A stretch of 64,000 bases of DNA from Rhodospirillales bacterium (GCA_020638365.1 JACKIQ010000005.1:70581-134580), one strand, 5' to 3'; shown: positions 41,447 to 50,137, counted from the first letter of the stretch. Notes: generated by a model from the letters alone, not told the origin. Translations and numbers: made by a program.

Positions 41447-43399
41447 ATGAAGCCGGAAAATCTTGAAAGACTCAAACAGCTTCTCGATAATAACGCTGTC
41501 TCGGCAAATCAGATCGGTATTGCCGACCTCAAGGCGGTGCAGCGTATACTAAAGGACGAGAGCCTTTACAGCGGAAAAATTGACGGAGATTTTCGGGGCG
41601 CCAGCGCACAAGCCCTTCTGGAGGCGTGCAGGCAGACCCCCTCTTTGATTGCTTCCATATCTCCAGCTTACATCAAGCTCATGCGCGACAACGGATTTGG
41701 CGAGGATCTCCGGAAAATCGTGACCGATAATGCGGAATTGAGAAGCGCACTGGTTGAACAAACCCGGGAACTGCTCGGCGCCCCCAGAAACAGGCAATAT
41801 ACGCAGCAACAAACGCATCTGTATCTTCTGGGGTTCTACGACAAAAAAATAGACGGGATAAAGGGGAACGGTCACAAGGAAGCTGTTGAGAAATTCAATC
41901 AGGACATACCCTCTGCTCCCGTAGCGGAAGAAAGAGCTGAAGCACGACAACCGGAAGAAATAAGCGAAGTAGAATCAAGGTCCGTAATCGTAAGCCGGGA
42001 CACCGACATTTACAATGAGGACTGGTCCCAGGTCAGGATGGCCGGAACAGAAGCCGTGGACCTCTCGGAAAGGAGGCAAGAATCGGGAGCGGAAACCCGC
42101 GATATTTACGCGGACCTGACCCTGATCACTCCGCCTGAAACAATAAAACGTGGTGGGGCACCCTCTATCGAAAATACAGCGTCGATTCACCTGAGTGCTG
42201 ATAGCTCGGATATAGACGGCGTCCTGACCCTAGTCGGCGATGCCTCCGGCACACAAAACAGGGGAGGAATAGCCGCAGAGCATCTGGGAGCGGCAGCCAT
42301 GGACTTCCCTTACCCGGATCGGACAGGCAGCCGAACGGCAGGAGAGGAGAGCATACCATCAATCAGGCTGGCACGGATCGCTGATTCAGCCACAATCATA
42401 CCCACTTTAGATCCTGCAGTTTTTTCTCAAACCCTTGTCCCCGGCTCCCCCCCTGAAACCGAAAACAGGCAAACAGAAAGAGCGCCTTTATATCGCTCTC
42501 AGCTCGATAACGACTTTGCAGAAAAAAAAGACCTGAATTTGTGGCAACGCTTTAAAAGCATCTTCACATCGGCTTCAAATGGAACAGACACCCGCGCCGG
42601 TGTCATGGAACCGTCGTCTATGACGCCTGAACAGGCCCGAATTCTCGGAACTGTTGTAGAAAATGCGAGAACCGAGGGGCTCAATATTCCTGAAGCACAA
42701 ACTGGATACGAACCCTACGAACCGTTGCTCGCCCTTATACGTCTGAAGGAATCGGGAGACAATTATGACATCGGCCATAATCATGTGCAAAAAAACTATT
42801 CGTCAATGACAATAAACCAGGTTCTTGAAGACCAGAGAAGCTGGTGCAATCGCCGCAGGCTGGCAAATTTGTCAATCTACGATTACTTCGAGGGACGGGC
42901 CAGTTCCGTGGCAGGAGCCTACCAAATGACCCATGAAACACTAAAGCGGCTTGTGACAAAACTGGGGCTTTCAGGAGAAGAGAGATTTGACAGGCGGATG
43001 CAGGACCGGTTAGGCGCTGAACTCCTGAACGAACTCGGTTACGACAGATACCTTACCGGGACAGGCATGACAACCAGGCGCATGGTCAGTAAAATAGCCG
43101 GTGTTTGGGCTTCTTTCCCCAAAGACGAGAGCAATGAGAGCAGGTACAAAAACGATGGCCTTAACAAGGCCCTGATCGGCTACAAGCCGACGCACGATAT
43201 CCTCAGCTTCATAAGAACCGAATTCCATCGCAACACACTCCCTGGATTAACCGCCGAGGAACAGCTTGCCATCTCTCTCAGAGAGATCAGCCCGCAAATA
43301 CCTGCTCCTATCATTCCGGCGGGTTCGGACGAACCGGGTGCCATTGAAAGAAAGGATCATCTGGGTTCTCTGACAACTACGAACGTCAGGTTATCCTGA
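41447..43399 (+). CDS. Modular muramidase-like protein
   Basis: A 650-residue protein without signal peptide. Residues 20-65 and 110-150 resemble two peptidoglycan-binding-like modules (LKAVQRILKDESLYSGKIDGDF and YLLGFYDKKIDGI). A long variable, Glu/Thr-rich linker follows. Residues 420-560 look like a phage-type lysozyme/muramidase domain: RLKESGDNYDIG near 430 with a likely catalytic Glu, then SSVAGAYQMTHETLKRL and DRLGAELLNELGYD. Such enzymes cleave the glycan chain of peptidoglycan. The lack of export signal suggests delivery by another route or cytoplasmic storage. Family call moderately confident. Confidence 0.6.
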   Translation: MKPENLERLKQLLDNNAVSANQIGIADLKAVQRILKDESLYSGKIDGDFRGASAQALLEACRQTPSLIASISPAYIKLMRDNGFGEDLRKIVTDNAELRSALVEQTRELLGAPRNRQYTQQQTHLYLLGFYDKKIDGIKGNGHKEAVEKFNQDIPSAPVAEERAEARQPEEISEVESRSVIVSRDTDIYNEDWSQVRMAGTEAVDLSERRQESGAETRDIYADLTLITPPETIKRGGAPSIENTASIHLSADSSDIDGVLTLVGDASGTQNRGGIAAEHLGAAAMDFPYPDRTGSRTAGEESIPSIRLARIADSATIIPTLDPAVFSQTLVPGSPPETENRQTERAPLYRSQLDNDFAEKKDLNLWQRFKSIFTSASNGTDTRAGVMEPSSMTPEQARILGTVVENARTEGLNIPEAQTGYEPYEPLLALIRLKESGDNYDIGHNHVQKNYSSMTINQVLEDQRSWCNRRRLANLSIYDYFEGRASSVAGAYQMTHETLKRLVTKLGLSGEERFDRRMQDRLGAELLNELGYDRYLTGTGMTTRRMVSKIAGVWASFPKDESNESRYKNDGLNKALIGYKPTHDILSFIRTEFHRNTLPGLTAEEQLAISLREISPQIPAPIIPAGSDEPGAIERKDHLGSLTTTNVRLS

Positions 43400-43483
43400 A
43401 AACCCGCATTATCCGGTTTTAACGCACAAACACTTGATCTTTTCGTGGATTTTGATTACCTGTTAGCTCTTATCGCGCAGAGT

Positions 43484-43558
43484 GGGCGGTTAGCTCAGCG
43501 GTAGAGCACTTGCTCGACACGCAAGGGGTCACAAGTTCAATCCTTGTACCGCCCACCA
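43484..43558 (+). tRNA. tRNA-Val (anticodon GAC)
   Basis: A 75-nt class I tRNA: GGGCGGT/ACCGCCC acceptor stem, CTTGC/GCAAG anticodon stem with TCGACAC loop giving GAC, TTCAATC T-loop and encoded CCA. A TTGATC-N17-TACCTG promoter is possible 50 bases upstream. tRNA genes like this are frequent integration sites, and accessory genes follow it. Confidence 0.95.
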
Positions 43559-43599
43559 TTTCCGAAAAAAATAATGTGAAAGATAAGAAGGGGTAAAAC

Positions 43600-44220
43600 C
43601 TAGATCTTCATCTCGGTATACACATTGCCGAGATTACCAAGCTCCCGCCCGGCCTCAAGCTGCCCGGGATTTGTCTCGATACCCAGCCCGTACGCAGCAG
43701 GGTCCGCCTCGATCCTGTCCACGTAAAATTGCGTCGTCGAATCGAGACGATGCCCGAGCGCCTTGAGCTGATCGATCTTCTCCATCGTATCGACGGAAAC
43801 CCTCTGATAAGCGGCCTCACTGAGAAACTGGTGCATAATGCGGTTGGCGTTCGCCCGGATATCGTCGTTGGACTCCGGTTTCCAGCCGTCATAGCCAAAA
43901 CTGTTATACGCATCCGACAACCCGCCCCGGATTCGATCAATCCAGTTTGAAAAACCGCCTTTTGCGTCATTCAGCATATTATCAATACCGGTCCGGGGAT
44001 CGCCGAAAAACCGGTCAAGTTGCTCCATCGGGGAATTGCCGTCTGACTTGAGTTGGTCGCGAAAGGCGCTGAATACAGGACATTCGGTCGAATTGGCCGT
44101 CTCACGGCAATGCCGGGTATAATCATCCCACTGCGTCTGGGGATCATATCCCATCCGTCCCATCTCATCCTGAAAATCAAGCTGCTTATGTGGTGGAATA
44201 ATCCCCGGAATACCGCCCAT
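43600..44220 (-). CDS. Hypothetical protein (206 aa)
   Basis: A 206-residue soluble protein, mostly helical, with two cysteines (residues 38 and 47, in HCRETANSTECP) and a Gly/Asp-rich middle. No signal peptide or known domain. Codon use is similar to its neighbours. It is followed downstream by the tRNA-Val gene in the opposite sense. I do not recognise it. Confidence 0.55.
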   Translation of the reverse strand: MGGIPGIIPPHKQLDFQDEMGRMGYDPQTQWDDYTRHCRETANSTECPVFSAFRDQLKSDGNSPMEQLDRFFGDPRTGIDNMLNDAKGGFSNWIDRIRGGLSDAYNSFGYDGWKPESNDDIRANANRIMHQFLSEAAYQRVSVDTMEKIDQLKALGHRLDSTTQFYVDRIEADPAAYGLGIETNPGQLEAGRELGNLGNVYTEMKI

Positions 44221-44366
44221 TTTTTCCCTCTAAAGCCATTATTATAATTAAAATGCGTAAAGTAATTATATTTCTTTTCTTGGAACAAGTGCAAACTAAA
44301 AAAATATTATAGAAAATAAGGGCATTGCACAGATAAAAGGGATATCATAAAAATTGAAGATAATAA

Positions 44367-44396
44367 TTGACGGTGATAAGCCTTTCTTGAAATAAT
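44367..44396 (+). promoter_or_regulatory. Candidate promoter of the 44419-46059 pair
   Basis: TTGACG (44367-44372), 18 bases, AATAAT (44391-44396) within AT-rich DNA, giving a leader of about 16 bases. Confidence 0.45.
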
Positions 44397-44418
44397 TTAA
44401 AAAAATGGCGGAAAAACA

Positions 44419-44892
44419 ATGAAAGCTGAAACAAAAAATGATCAGGCCGAAATCGAAGCGTTTCTGGCCGGTTCTGAGGCGTTTGAAACTCTTTCTACGC
44501 TTGCGGCCGTAACATCGCCCGAAGATCAGGACTACATTGCCGAACCGATCAACCGCCTTCTCTCCGAACCTGGCGGTCTGGACGTTCTTCAGGCAAGAAT
44601 GCGTGACTTCATGGACCCCGAGCAAACCCTGCCCGAGGTTTCCTCATATGTCCTCTCGAACCGAAATGTCAGGCCGGTGCCTCTGGGAACAACAACCCCG
44701 GCCTTTCAGGATATGGTTATGAGGCTCCGGCAATTGTCGGAATCTGGCAACAAGGGACTGGCGACCGCAGCCATGTTCTACGCGGTCGGCATGGCCCACT
44801 ACGAATGGAAGGACCGGCAAAGGCCTTCCGTTCCCTACGACCCGGAAAGGGACGATCCTATTTCCCTCGCCTACCGTTCACCTGAGGACTAA
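44419..44892 (+). CDS. Hypothetical partner protein (157 aa)
   Basis: A 157-residue acidic, helical protein with no signal or membrane segment. It ends 15 bases before the RelE-like fusion gene, in the same direction and behind one promoter, so the two probably form an operon. Acidic small proteins placed upstream of a toxin-like gene often act as antitoxin, immunity or chaperone, but no DNA-binding motif is visible, so this is inference. Confidence 0.55.
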   Translation: MKAETKNDQAEIEAFLAGSEAFETLSTLAAVTSPEDQDYIAEPINRLLSEPGGLDVLQARMRDFMDPEQTLPEVSSYVLSNRNVRPVPLGTTTPAFQDMVMRLRQLSESGNKGLATAAMFYAVGMAHYEWKDRQRPSVPYDPERDDPISLAYRSPED

Positions 44893-44907
44893 AAAGGCTA
44901 AAAGCGG

Positions 44908-46059
44908 ATGGGATTGGAAGTTTCAAAAGATTTTGAAAAACAGTTCAGCAAGCTGGACCCGCAAACTCAGCGCTCAGTGATGACGGCCTTTGAAAAGCTT
45001 GCAGATAGTCCGCAAAGCGTCAAATTCGAAGAAAAAATGGGCAACGCGAAGGGAATTTTTACCATGCGCGTCGAAGGGGGCAACCGTGTGGCCTTCACCA
45101 AGAATATGGACGGGAACCTTGTCCCGGTCTTCGTCGGAAACCACAGGGATTACGACCAGTTCCTTGATCGCCCCAAAAGCAAGCTGACCGCCGACCACCT
45201 GTTGGGAGAAGGAAACAGCCGTATGCGGGTGATGGACCTCGACATCCCTGAAAAACTCAGGACGAAAAGCCTTCTCAAGGCGGCTGACAACTTCTCTCTG
45301 GGAAACATCAGGTTTCACGGATTGACCGGCGCGGCAATCGGCATCGGCGCTGGGCTTCTGGTAACAGGCGACCCCAAGGAAGCGATCGCGTCCACCACCC
45401 CCGGCCATGTCGGACTTGAACTCTACGAAGGGGACATAAAGGGTGCGACGGAAGCCCTGATCGTTGACGGCGCAGGAGACGTCGGCTGCCTGGCTGTTGG
45501 CGCTGGGGGGGCAAAAGTTTTCGCGACATGGGGAACGACCCTCGGCCCGTGGGGAACGCTCGGCGGAGGCGCAATCGGCGGACTCGGCGGCTGCTTGGTC
45601 GGCAGCATTATAGCCAGTGAAACCGCTCAGGCCCTGTGGGACACAATCGCTGGTAAAGACCCCGATATAACCAACCCCGTTCAAACCCTGAATGAGTTAA
45701 AACAACTCGGGATCGAGAACGTCCCGCAAACGGTCATGCCGGACATGCCGCAAAGTCTCAAGGATCTGATCTATTACAGAAATCAGGTTTCAGATTCAGT
45801 GGAAGCCTTAAACGAAAGCGCGGAAGCTCTATCAAAAAATCCGGACAACGAAGCCGCACGTCAGGCTTTTACGGAAGCGTCCACGAACTTCGCACAGGCC
45901 GCCGAAGCCTACAAGATCAGCGCGACCTCAATGCAAAACCCGCAGGAAGTCGTAAGCTACCTCCAGCAAATGGAAAATGAAAACGCCCGGCCAGAAACAC
46001 CGGCCCTATCCAATGATTTCGGCCAGAGCCAGCCAGCCGCCTCCGCCGCAAAACCCTAA
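44908..46059 (+). CDS. RelE/ParE-like domain fused to glycine-rich membrane region
   Basis: A 383-residue protein. Residues 1-90 resemble a RelE/ParE toxin fold (VSKDFEKQFSKLDPQTQRSV... GIFTMRVEGGNRVAF... VFVGNHRDYDQFL), where the R..GNYRV-like strand and GNHRDY near 72 fit the family. Residues 130-245 are Gly/Ala-rich and hydrophobic (TGAAIGIGAGLL; GGAIGGLGGCLVGSIIASET), like a pore or glycine-zipper region. The C-terminal 100 residues are helical, Gln/Ala/Glu-rich, probably coiled coil. Catalytic residues of RelE were not confirmed. I know no described protein with this order. Confidence 0.55.
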   Translation: MGLEVSKDFEKQFSKLDPQTQRSVMTAFEKLADSPQSVKFEEKMGNAKGIFTMRVEGGNRVAFTKNMDGNLVPVFVGNHRDYDQFLDRPKSKLTADHLLGEGNSRMRVMDLDIPEKLRTKSLLKAADNFSLGNIRFHGLTGAAIGIGAGLLVTGDPKEAIASTTPGHVGLELYEGDIKGATEALIVDGAGDVGCLAVGAGGAKVFATWGTTLGPWGTLGGGAIGGLGGCLVGSIIASETAQALWDTIAGKDPDITNPVQTLNELKQLGIENVPQTVMPDMPQSLKDLIYYRNQVSDSVEALNESAEALSKNPDNEAARQAFTEASTNFAQAAEAYKISATSMQNPQEVVSYLQQMENENARPETPALSNDFGQSQPAASAAKP

Positions 46060-46078
46060 AACAACTTCATCAGCATGC
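46056..46078. repeat. Direct repeat, left copy (22/23 identical)
   Basis: CTAAAACAACTTCATCAGCATGC overlaps the stop codon of the preceding gene. A copy differing at one base (C for T at position 12) is at 48622-48644, where it is the 3' end of the ctlX gene. The two flank a 2.5-kb quorum-sensing block. Confidence 0.75.
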
Positions 46079-46098
46079 GCTGCCACCGGAATATCCTG
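46057..46098 (-). pseudogene. Remnant of a ctlX-like 3' end
   Basis: On the minus strand this stretch reads, with a small deletion that breaks the frame, as GYSGGS..RMLMKLF followed by a stop. That matches the C terminus KYGGGSARCMLMELF of the gene at 48622-49515. It shows a second, decayed copy of that gene end or a duplication made when DNA was inserted. Confidence 0.5.
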
Positions 46099-46147
46099 AC
46101 TAAAGGACTTAAAACACTATATTTTATGAAAAAACTACCAAGGTGAT

Positions 46148-46456
46148 CTAGAAATCGCCCGCCCCGGCTTCAGTACTCTCTAAAAGCTCTGAAATATCCC
46201 GGTACCTATCTACAGGAATCTGCGAGAGAAGATTCATGACAGCCATAGCCTTGAGCATATCGCTACTAATAACAACATCGCAAATGTTTCCCTGACTTCC
46301 ACGAATGATATCTTCGATGCGCACAATCGTCGTAAGGATCGCATTTGAAACATCCTCGTACCCCGCCCGCTTCGACTCCTGTGAAAGATAGTAAAGTGAA
46401 CCTATAATAGGGCGAAGTTGTTCTTTTTTAACCGTTTCAGTCGAAATATTGCTCAT
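46148..46456 (-). CDS. Small protein downstream of luxI (102 aa)
   Basis: A 102-residue helical, soluble protein starting MSNISTETVKK; the alternative ATG four codons upstream overlaps the luxI stop. It lies 11 bases after luxI in the same direction and so is part of the quorum-sensing transcript. No helix-turn-helix or enzyme motif is visible. Small ORFs in this position sometimes modulate signal synthesis, but I cannot assign a role. Confidence 0.6.
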   Translation of the reverse strand: MSNISTETVKKEQLRPIIGSLYYLSQESKRAGYEDVSNAILTTIVRIEDIIRGSQGNICDVVISSDMLKAMAVMNLLSQIPVDRYRDISELLESTEAGAGDF

Positions 46457-46467
46457 AAATGGTCTCA

Positions 46468-47106
46468 CTATGCTGCAAGGGATTCTTCCTCATCATGTCC
46501 AAAATTCAGAACAGGATCATGAATCCCTGTTATGCTTCTAACCCTGTTCAGAACCTCCTGAGTAACGACAAGGTTCCCCGCAATAATTTTATGCCCCTCC
46601 TCGCTCCTGTGTATTTCGCCAAGCCACTCAACATCCCACCCGGATTTAACAAAAATGTTTCTCCAGTAGACCGGGTACATGACCCCGATAATACTTCTGA
46701 TTTTTTTAACTAAAGAAAACTCCAAGTAACCGATAACGATTTCCTGAATGATCCTTTTCCGCATATCGGGCTCAATCGACCGTTCAACACAAAAACGGCT
46801 GCCTTCCCAGACTCTTGGAGTACTTGGCAAATCAATCTTGCTAACGAGATGGGAGAAAGACTGCTGAAGCATATAAGGCCGGTCCGTTGGGTAAAGACGC
46901 GATACGCCTATGGCTTTACCCGCATGGTCCTTCTTGACAAGATAATAGGCCGCAGGATTATCATAGCTATCGTACTCCATATCCTCTATAGTTGGGACCT
47001 CCCAGCCCTGACGTTCAATGATACTCTGATACCTGAGTTGGTGTTGACGGTAGATCGGGTTATAACCAAAATGATGGTTTGTACTCAGGGTCACACAATC
47101 AATCAT
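46468..47106 (-). CDS. Acyl-homoserine lactone synthase (LuxI family)
   Basis: A 212-residue autoinducer synthase that makes an N-acyl-homoserine lactone from S-adenosylmethionine and an acyl carrier. Family positions are present: the early RYQSIIERQGWEVP near 25-38, EYDSYDNPAAYYLV near 44, GVSRLYPTDRPYML near 67 and the WEGSRFCVERS segment near 100. A longer C terminus of about 20 residues follows. GGAGGAG precedes the ATG but lies partly within a hairpin (47115-47134). A lux box lies 61-78 bases upstream, so it is likely activated by the LuxR protein next door. Confidence 0.9.
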   Translation of the reverse strand: MIDCVTLSTNHHFGYNPIYRQHQLRYQSIIERQGWEVPTIEDMEYDSYDNPAAYYLVKKDHAGKAIGVSRLYPTDRPYMLQQSFSHLVSKIDLPSTPRVWEGSRFCVERSIEPDMRKRIIQEIVIGYLEFSLVKKIRSIIGVMYPVYWRNIFVKSGWDVEWLGEIHRSEEGHKIIAGNLVVTQEVLNRVRSITGIHDPVLNFGHDEEESLAA

Positions 47107-47114
47107 GATCTCCT

Positions 47115-47134
47115 CCCAGACTAAAAAATCTGGG
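47115..47134 (-). promoter_or_regulatory. Hairpin covering luxI leader and ribosome site
   Basis: On the minus strand CCCAGA/TCTGGG (47115-47120 with 47129-47134) form a stem whose 3' arm runs into the GGAGGAG ribosome site. It may reduce luxI translation. Confidence 0.5.
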
Positions 47135-47166
47135 ATCAGGAAAACAGGAAATAACTTGTAGTTGTA

Positions 47167-47184
47167 CCTGACAAGTTCGTCAGG
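47167..47184. promoter_or_regulatory. lux box (LuxR-binding palindrome)
   Basis: CCTGACAAGTTCGTCAGG, an 18-bp palindrome with six-base arms CCTGAC/GTCAGG and six-base spacer, the size and form of a LuxR-type operator. It lies between luxR (47207) and the luxI start (47106). Confidence 0.8.
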
Positions 47185-47206
47185 CTAACTGAAAGTGAGG
47201 GGCTAT

Positions 47207-47965
47207 TTATATTCTCTCGGAGACCGCGCTGGGCATGATCAGCCCAAGCCGAATGGCCTTGGTAACAGCATAAATTCTCTCGTTGGAGCTTAGTTTATTG
47301 TAAGCGTTATTGATATGAAACCGAACGGTCGAATAAGAAATTCCAAGAATATCAGCAATGACCGCATCGCTTTTACCCTCCGCTGCCCATAATAAAACTT
47401 CACGCTCCCGGTCTGTCAAGAAAATACCGCCATCAGCATTTTCTTCCGCTGTGAGCAGAGCCGTGTACGCCATATGAAACTGGAAGCAAAACGCCCGAAT
47501 CTTATTAATAACTATCTCATTCAGCTCAACCCCGCCCGCGCTGCTAGCCATACCCACGCCGGACAACTCGCCGTTAATACCATGGATAGGAACAGCCATG
47601 CCATCCAGAAGTTTGGACTCATTGGCTTCATCCATTATTCTCTTCTGGAATTTACTGATTTTCAGGTTCTGAGTGACATAACTCCAAGTAAAGGGACGGA
47701 TCGTTCTAAAACAATGAAGCGGCACGGGGTCGTTGCCAACATATCGGTTCGAAACATAATGCTTCATCCAGCTTTCAGGATAATTCCTCAGAATGCCGTG
47801 CCCAGCCTTCAAATTGAGGGAATCATGATCGGAGATAAGACTGTAGCAGAAGCGGTCATAACCAAACCCGGCAAGAGCACCTCCCAAAAGAGACGATAAC
47901 TCATCCGTAGAACATGCCTTGTTAGTATCCTCTATGAATTCTTCTATAGAGACCATGAGCGCCAA
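47207..47965 (-). CDS. LuxR-family autoinducer-binding regulator
   Basis: A 252-residue LuxR-type transcription factor. The N-terminal signal-binding domain (about 10-170) has the conserved W...Y....Y...DP pattern (SWMKHYVSNRYVGNDPV near 66). The C-terminal helix-turn-helix (about 185-245) has LTDREREVLLWAAEGKS and ISYSTVRFHINNAYNKL. It lies upstream of luxI in the same direction with a lux box between them, a standard autoinduction layout. It probably activates luxI when bound to the lactone. Confidence 0.9.
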   Translation of the reverse strand: MALMVSIEEFIEDTNKACSTDELSSLLGGALAGFGYDRFCYSLISDHDSLNLKAGHGILRNYPESWMKHYVSNRYVGNDPVPLHCFRTIRPFTWSYVTQNLKISKFQKRIMDEANESKLLDGMAVPIHGINGELSGVGMASSAGGVELNEIVINKIRAFCFQFHMAYTALLTAEENADGGIFLTDREREVLLWAAEGKSDAVIADILGISYSTVRFHINNAYNKLSSNERIYAVTKAIRLGLIMPSAVSERI

Positions 47966-48014
47966 TCTATTTTCTGTACATCGGCGAAATTATATTTCAT
48001 TATCTCAAACAAAT

Positions 48015-48407
48015 CTAGATTATGTTACCATTAGACAAAGATTTCAAAAATGACAGAAGCTTCTTCTTGATAGTCTGATCCTCAATAGAACTCAATAAAC
48101 CAAGAATCTGAATCGTGGTACTGTCTGCGCTGCTTAAATTCATTGAACTCTTATGAGACCCAACTCCCTTTTCATTATAAAGGCCATCGTAAAAGTTCAT
48201 GAGATTGCAATCCAGAACTTTGGCTACCTCATAAAGCCGCGACGCGCTCACGCGATTTTTGCCCAACTCATACTTCTGAACCTGCTGAAACGTAACATCC
48301 AGAGCCTCGCCAAGCTCTACTTGCGATAAGCCCCTTGCTTTTCTTATAAGACGCAAATTTGCACCGATAATTGCATCTATGTCATTAGGTTTAGATTTCG
48401 TTTTCAT
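48015..48407 (-). CDS. XRE-family helix-turn-helix regulator
   Basis: A 130-residue regulator with a Cro/C1-type helix-turn-helix at residues 12-67 (LRLIRKARGLSQVELGEALDVTFQQVQKYELGKNRV). The C-terminal 60 residues are mostly helical and probably dimerise. It is upstream of luxR on the same strand with a 49-base gap, so it may control the quorum-sensing genes. Proteins of this build are common in alphaproteobacteria. Confidence 0.85.
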   Translation of the reverse strand: MKTKSKPNDIDAIIGANLRLIRKARGLSQVELGEALDVTFQQVQKYELGKNRVSASRLYEVAKVLDCNLMNFYDGLYNEKGVGSHKSSMNLSSADSTTIQILGLLSSIEDQTIKKKLLSFLKSLSNGNII

Positions 48408-48621
48408 TTTAGTTACGATACTCTCTGAAAGCAGGGTAAAACAAAGCTAAAGTTAAACACAAAAAATGAATTTCATCAATTTTCATATAAGACCAGTGAT
48501 TGCAACCGTAGCTGCAAACGACAATTTCCCTGACGAAAATTGGGAACTGCACGCTCTCGATATGCTGCTTTCATATTTCTGAATATAAGAAACATATTTT
48601 TTATAGGTGACCGCTGACCTG

Positions 48622-48644
48622 CTAAAACAACTCCATCAGCATGC
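48622..48644. repeat. Direct repeat, right copy
   Basis: CTAAAACAACTCCATCAGCATGC is the 3' end of the ctlX-like gene (minus-strand stop at 48622-48624) and matches 46056-46078 at 22 of 23 positions. Confidence 0.75.
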
Positions 48645-49515
48645 ACCGCGCCGACCCGCCGCCATATTTCTCCAGCGTCGGCAACGGGCTGGTTATCAGA
48701 GCGGAATAATGTTTGTCGATCGTCTTGAGCTGCGCCTCGTCTAACGCCGCCCGCGCCGCTTCGGACATGGTGAGCATCCGCGCCCCCTCGTAACCGACAA
48801 CCTCCAGCGCGTTCCCGCAATTCGCGCGCAGCTGATCCATGGAAATCTCCATGACATCGTGCGTGTCCTTGAGCCGCCCCAGAACCTCGTCCCGGAACTC
48901 CGGCAATACGCATTCAACGCACAGAGCCGCCATCTCGGTGCCGACATACATAAGATAATCCGTGTGATAAACGGGGATCCCCGCATGGCTCTCGGTTTCG
49001 AACATCACGACATCATAGCCCATGAATTCGCCCCACTGCTTGACCAGACCGGGATGCGTGCGCTGCGATAAAGCGGCATAACCCACCCGGTTCGCATGGT
49101 CGGCCACGATACTCGCTGTACTCTCAAGAAACGCTCCTTCCTTCTCGTACCCGCTCCAGTCCGTGAGATCAGGGTAGGTTTTCATAAGCATCTCGATAAT
49201 ATCCGGACGCCGCTCCTTCTGGCGGTTTTCGCTCAACATGGGATAAAGAACCATCCGCCCGTCATCGTAAACCGACGCCCAGTTGGGAAAAACCATATCG
49301 GGAGAACCCTTGTGCCCCAGAACAGTCGTCACCATCACGCCGTTTTGAACCAGCGCATCGCGGTAATCCCGAAACTCACGGATCGCCGCACGGGATATCT
49401 CGGCACGGGAACGATCGTCCCGATCAACCTGATAAGCGTTGGTCTCCACCGTTTCCGGATTGGTGTAAAACTCCGCGGGCTCGATCATCAGAAGATGATT
49501 GGTTGATTGCTTCAT
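48622..49515 (-). CDS. Arginine deiminase-related protein (CtlX-like)
   Basis: A 297-residue amidinotransferase/deiminase-fold enzyme. The probable catalytic Cys is near the C terminus (GGGSARCMLMELF), with the catalytic His in YHTDYLMYVG near 184 and acidic residues in the FPNWASVYDDG and FLESTASIV segments. The set fits the CtlX/arginine-deiminase-related family, some members of which hydrolyse citrulline or related guanidino/ureido compounds. The start at 49515 gives a conserved opening. Its 3' end is copied at the far side of the quorum-sensing block. Confidence 0.85.
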   Translation of the reverse strand: MKQSTNHLLMIEPAEFYTNPETVETNAYQVDRDDRSRAEISRAAIREFRDYRDALVQNGVMVTTVLGHKGSPDMVFPNWASVYDDGRMVLYPMLSENRQKERRPDIIEMLMKTYPDLTDWSGYEKEGAFLESTASIVADHANRVGYAALSQRTHPGLVKQWGEFMGYDVVMFETESHAGIPVYHTDYLMYVGTEMAALCVECVLPEFRDEVLGRLKDTHDVMEISMDQLRANCGNALEVVGYEGARMLTMSEAARAALDEAQLKTIDKHYSALITSPLPTLEKYGGGSARCMLMELF

Positions 49516-49659
49516 ATCTGCATTCTGTAAAATAAAAAAGGGAAGGACTGTTTACCTGAAAACAGTCTAGGAGAAATTCGTTAAAACTATGCCAAAAGAC
49601 ACCCGCCGTGAAAAGGGGCACGGAAAAATATGTAAATAAAAAAATAAAGACCGACCGTC

Positions 49660-49968
49660 CTACCCGGTCTTGGCCTTAGGCTCCTGAAGGCTTTTTTCAA
49701 CCATTTCGATAGCGCGCACCGTCATGGGAGCCTCAAACCCTGCACGCCGGATACCTTCCAGCCGCTTGCGCAGGTAAGACGCCCCGACACGGTAGCTGTT
49801 CACACGCTGCGAAAGGGGCCTTTCGTCACCGACTAAAAAAATGACGCACAGCCCCGTGGGGTCGTCGCCCTTGTCGCATGCCTCAAGGACAACGCTTCGA
49901 ACGTCCTTTTCCCAGTTTCCGCCATCGAACATAGTTTTTTGAGGAGCAGAAATATGCGGGTCAAACAT
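49660..49968 (-). CDS. Hypothetical protein (102 aa)
   Basis: A 102-residue soluble protein with a core VLEACDKGDDPTGLCVIFLVGDERP and a basic helical second half ending in Lys-rich sequence. No signal or membrane segment. It lies alone, 144 bases from ctlX on the same strand. I do not recognise it, though the coding character looks normal. Confidence 0.5.
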   Translation of the reverse strand: MFDPHISAPQKTMFDGGNWEKDVRSVVLEACDKGDDPTGLCVIFLVGDERPLSQRVNSYRVGASYLRKRLEGIRRAGFEAPMTVRAIEMVEKSLQEPKAKTG

Positions 49969-50137
49969 ATCTACCTCTTAGAATATAAAAATCCAAAAAA
50001 CGTATTAAGTATAAGAACCAGTGTGAACCGATTCGTCTGCATGGTCAAGGAAATTAACAAAAAAACCGTTCTATATCATATGGTTATTAACTAAAATGCT
50101 AAATAAATTTACTTTTATATCTCTTTAATGCACAGAT

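Noticed and set aside
48476..48913. 145-codon minus ORF overlapping ctlX
   Set aside because: Out-of-frame reading of ctlX with unlikely composition.
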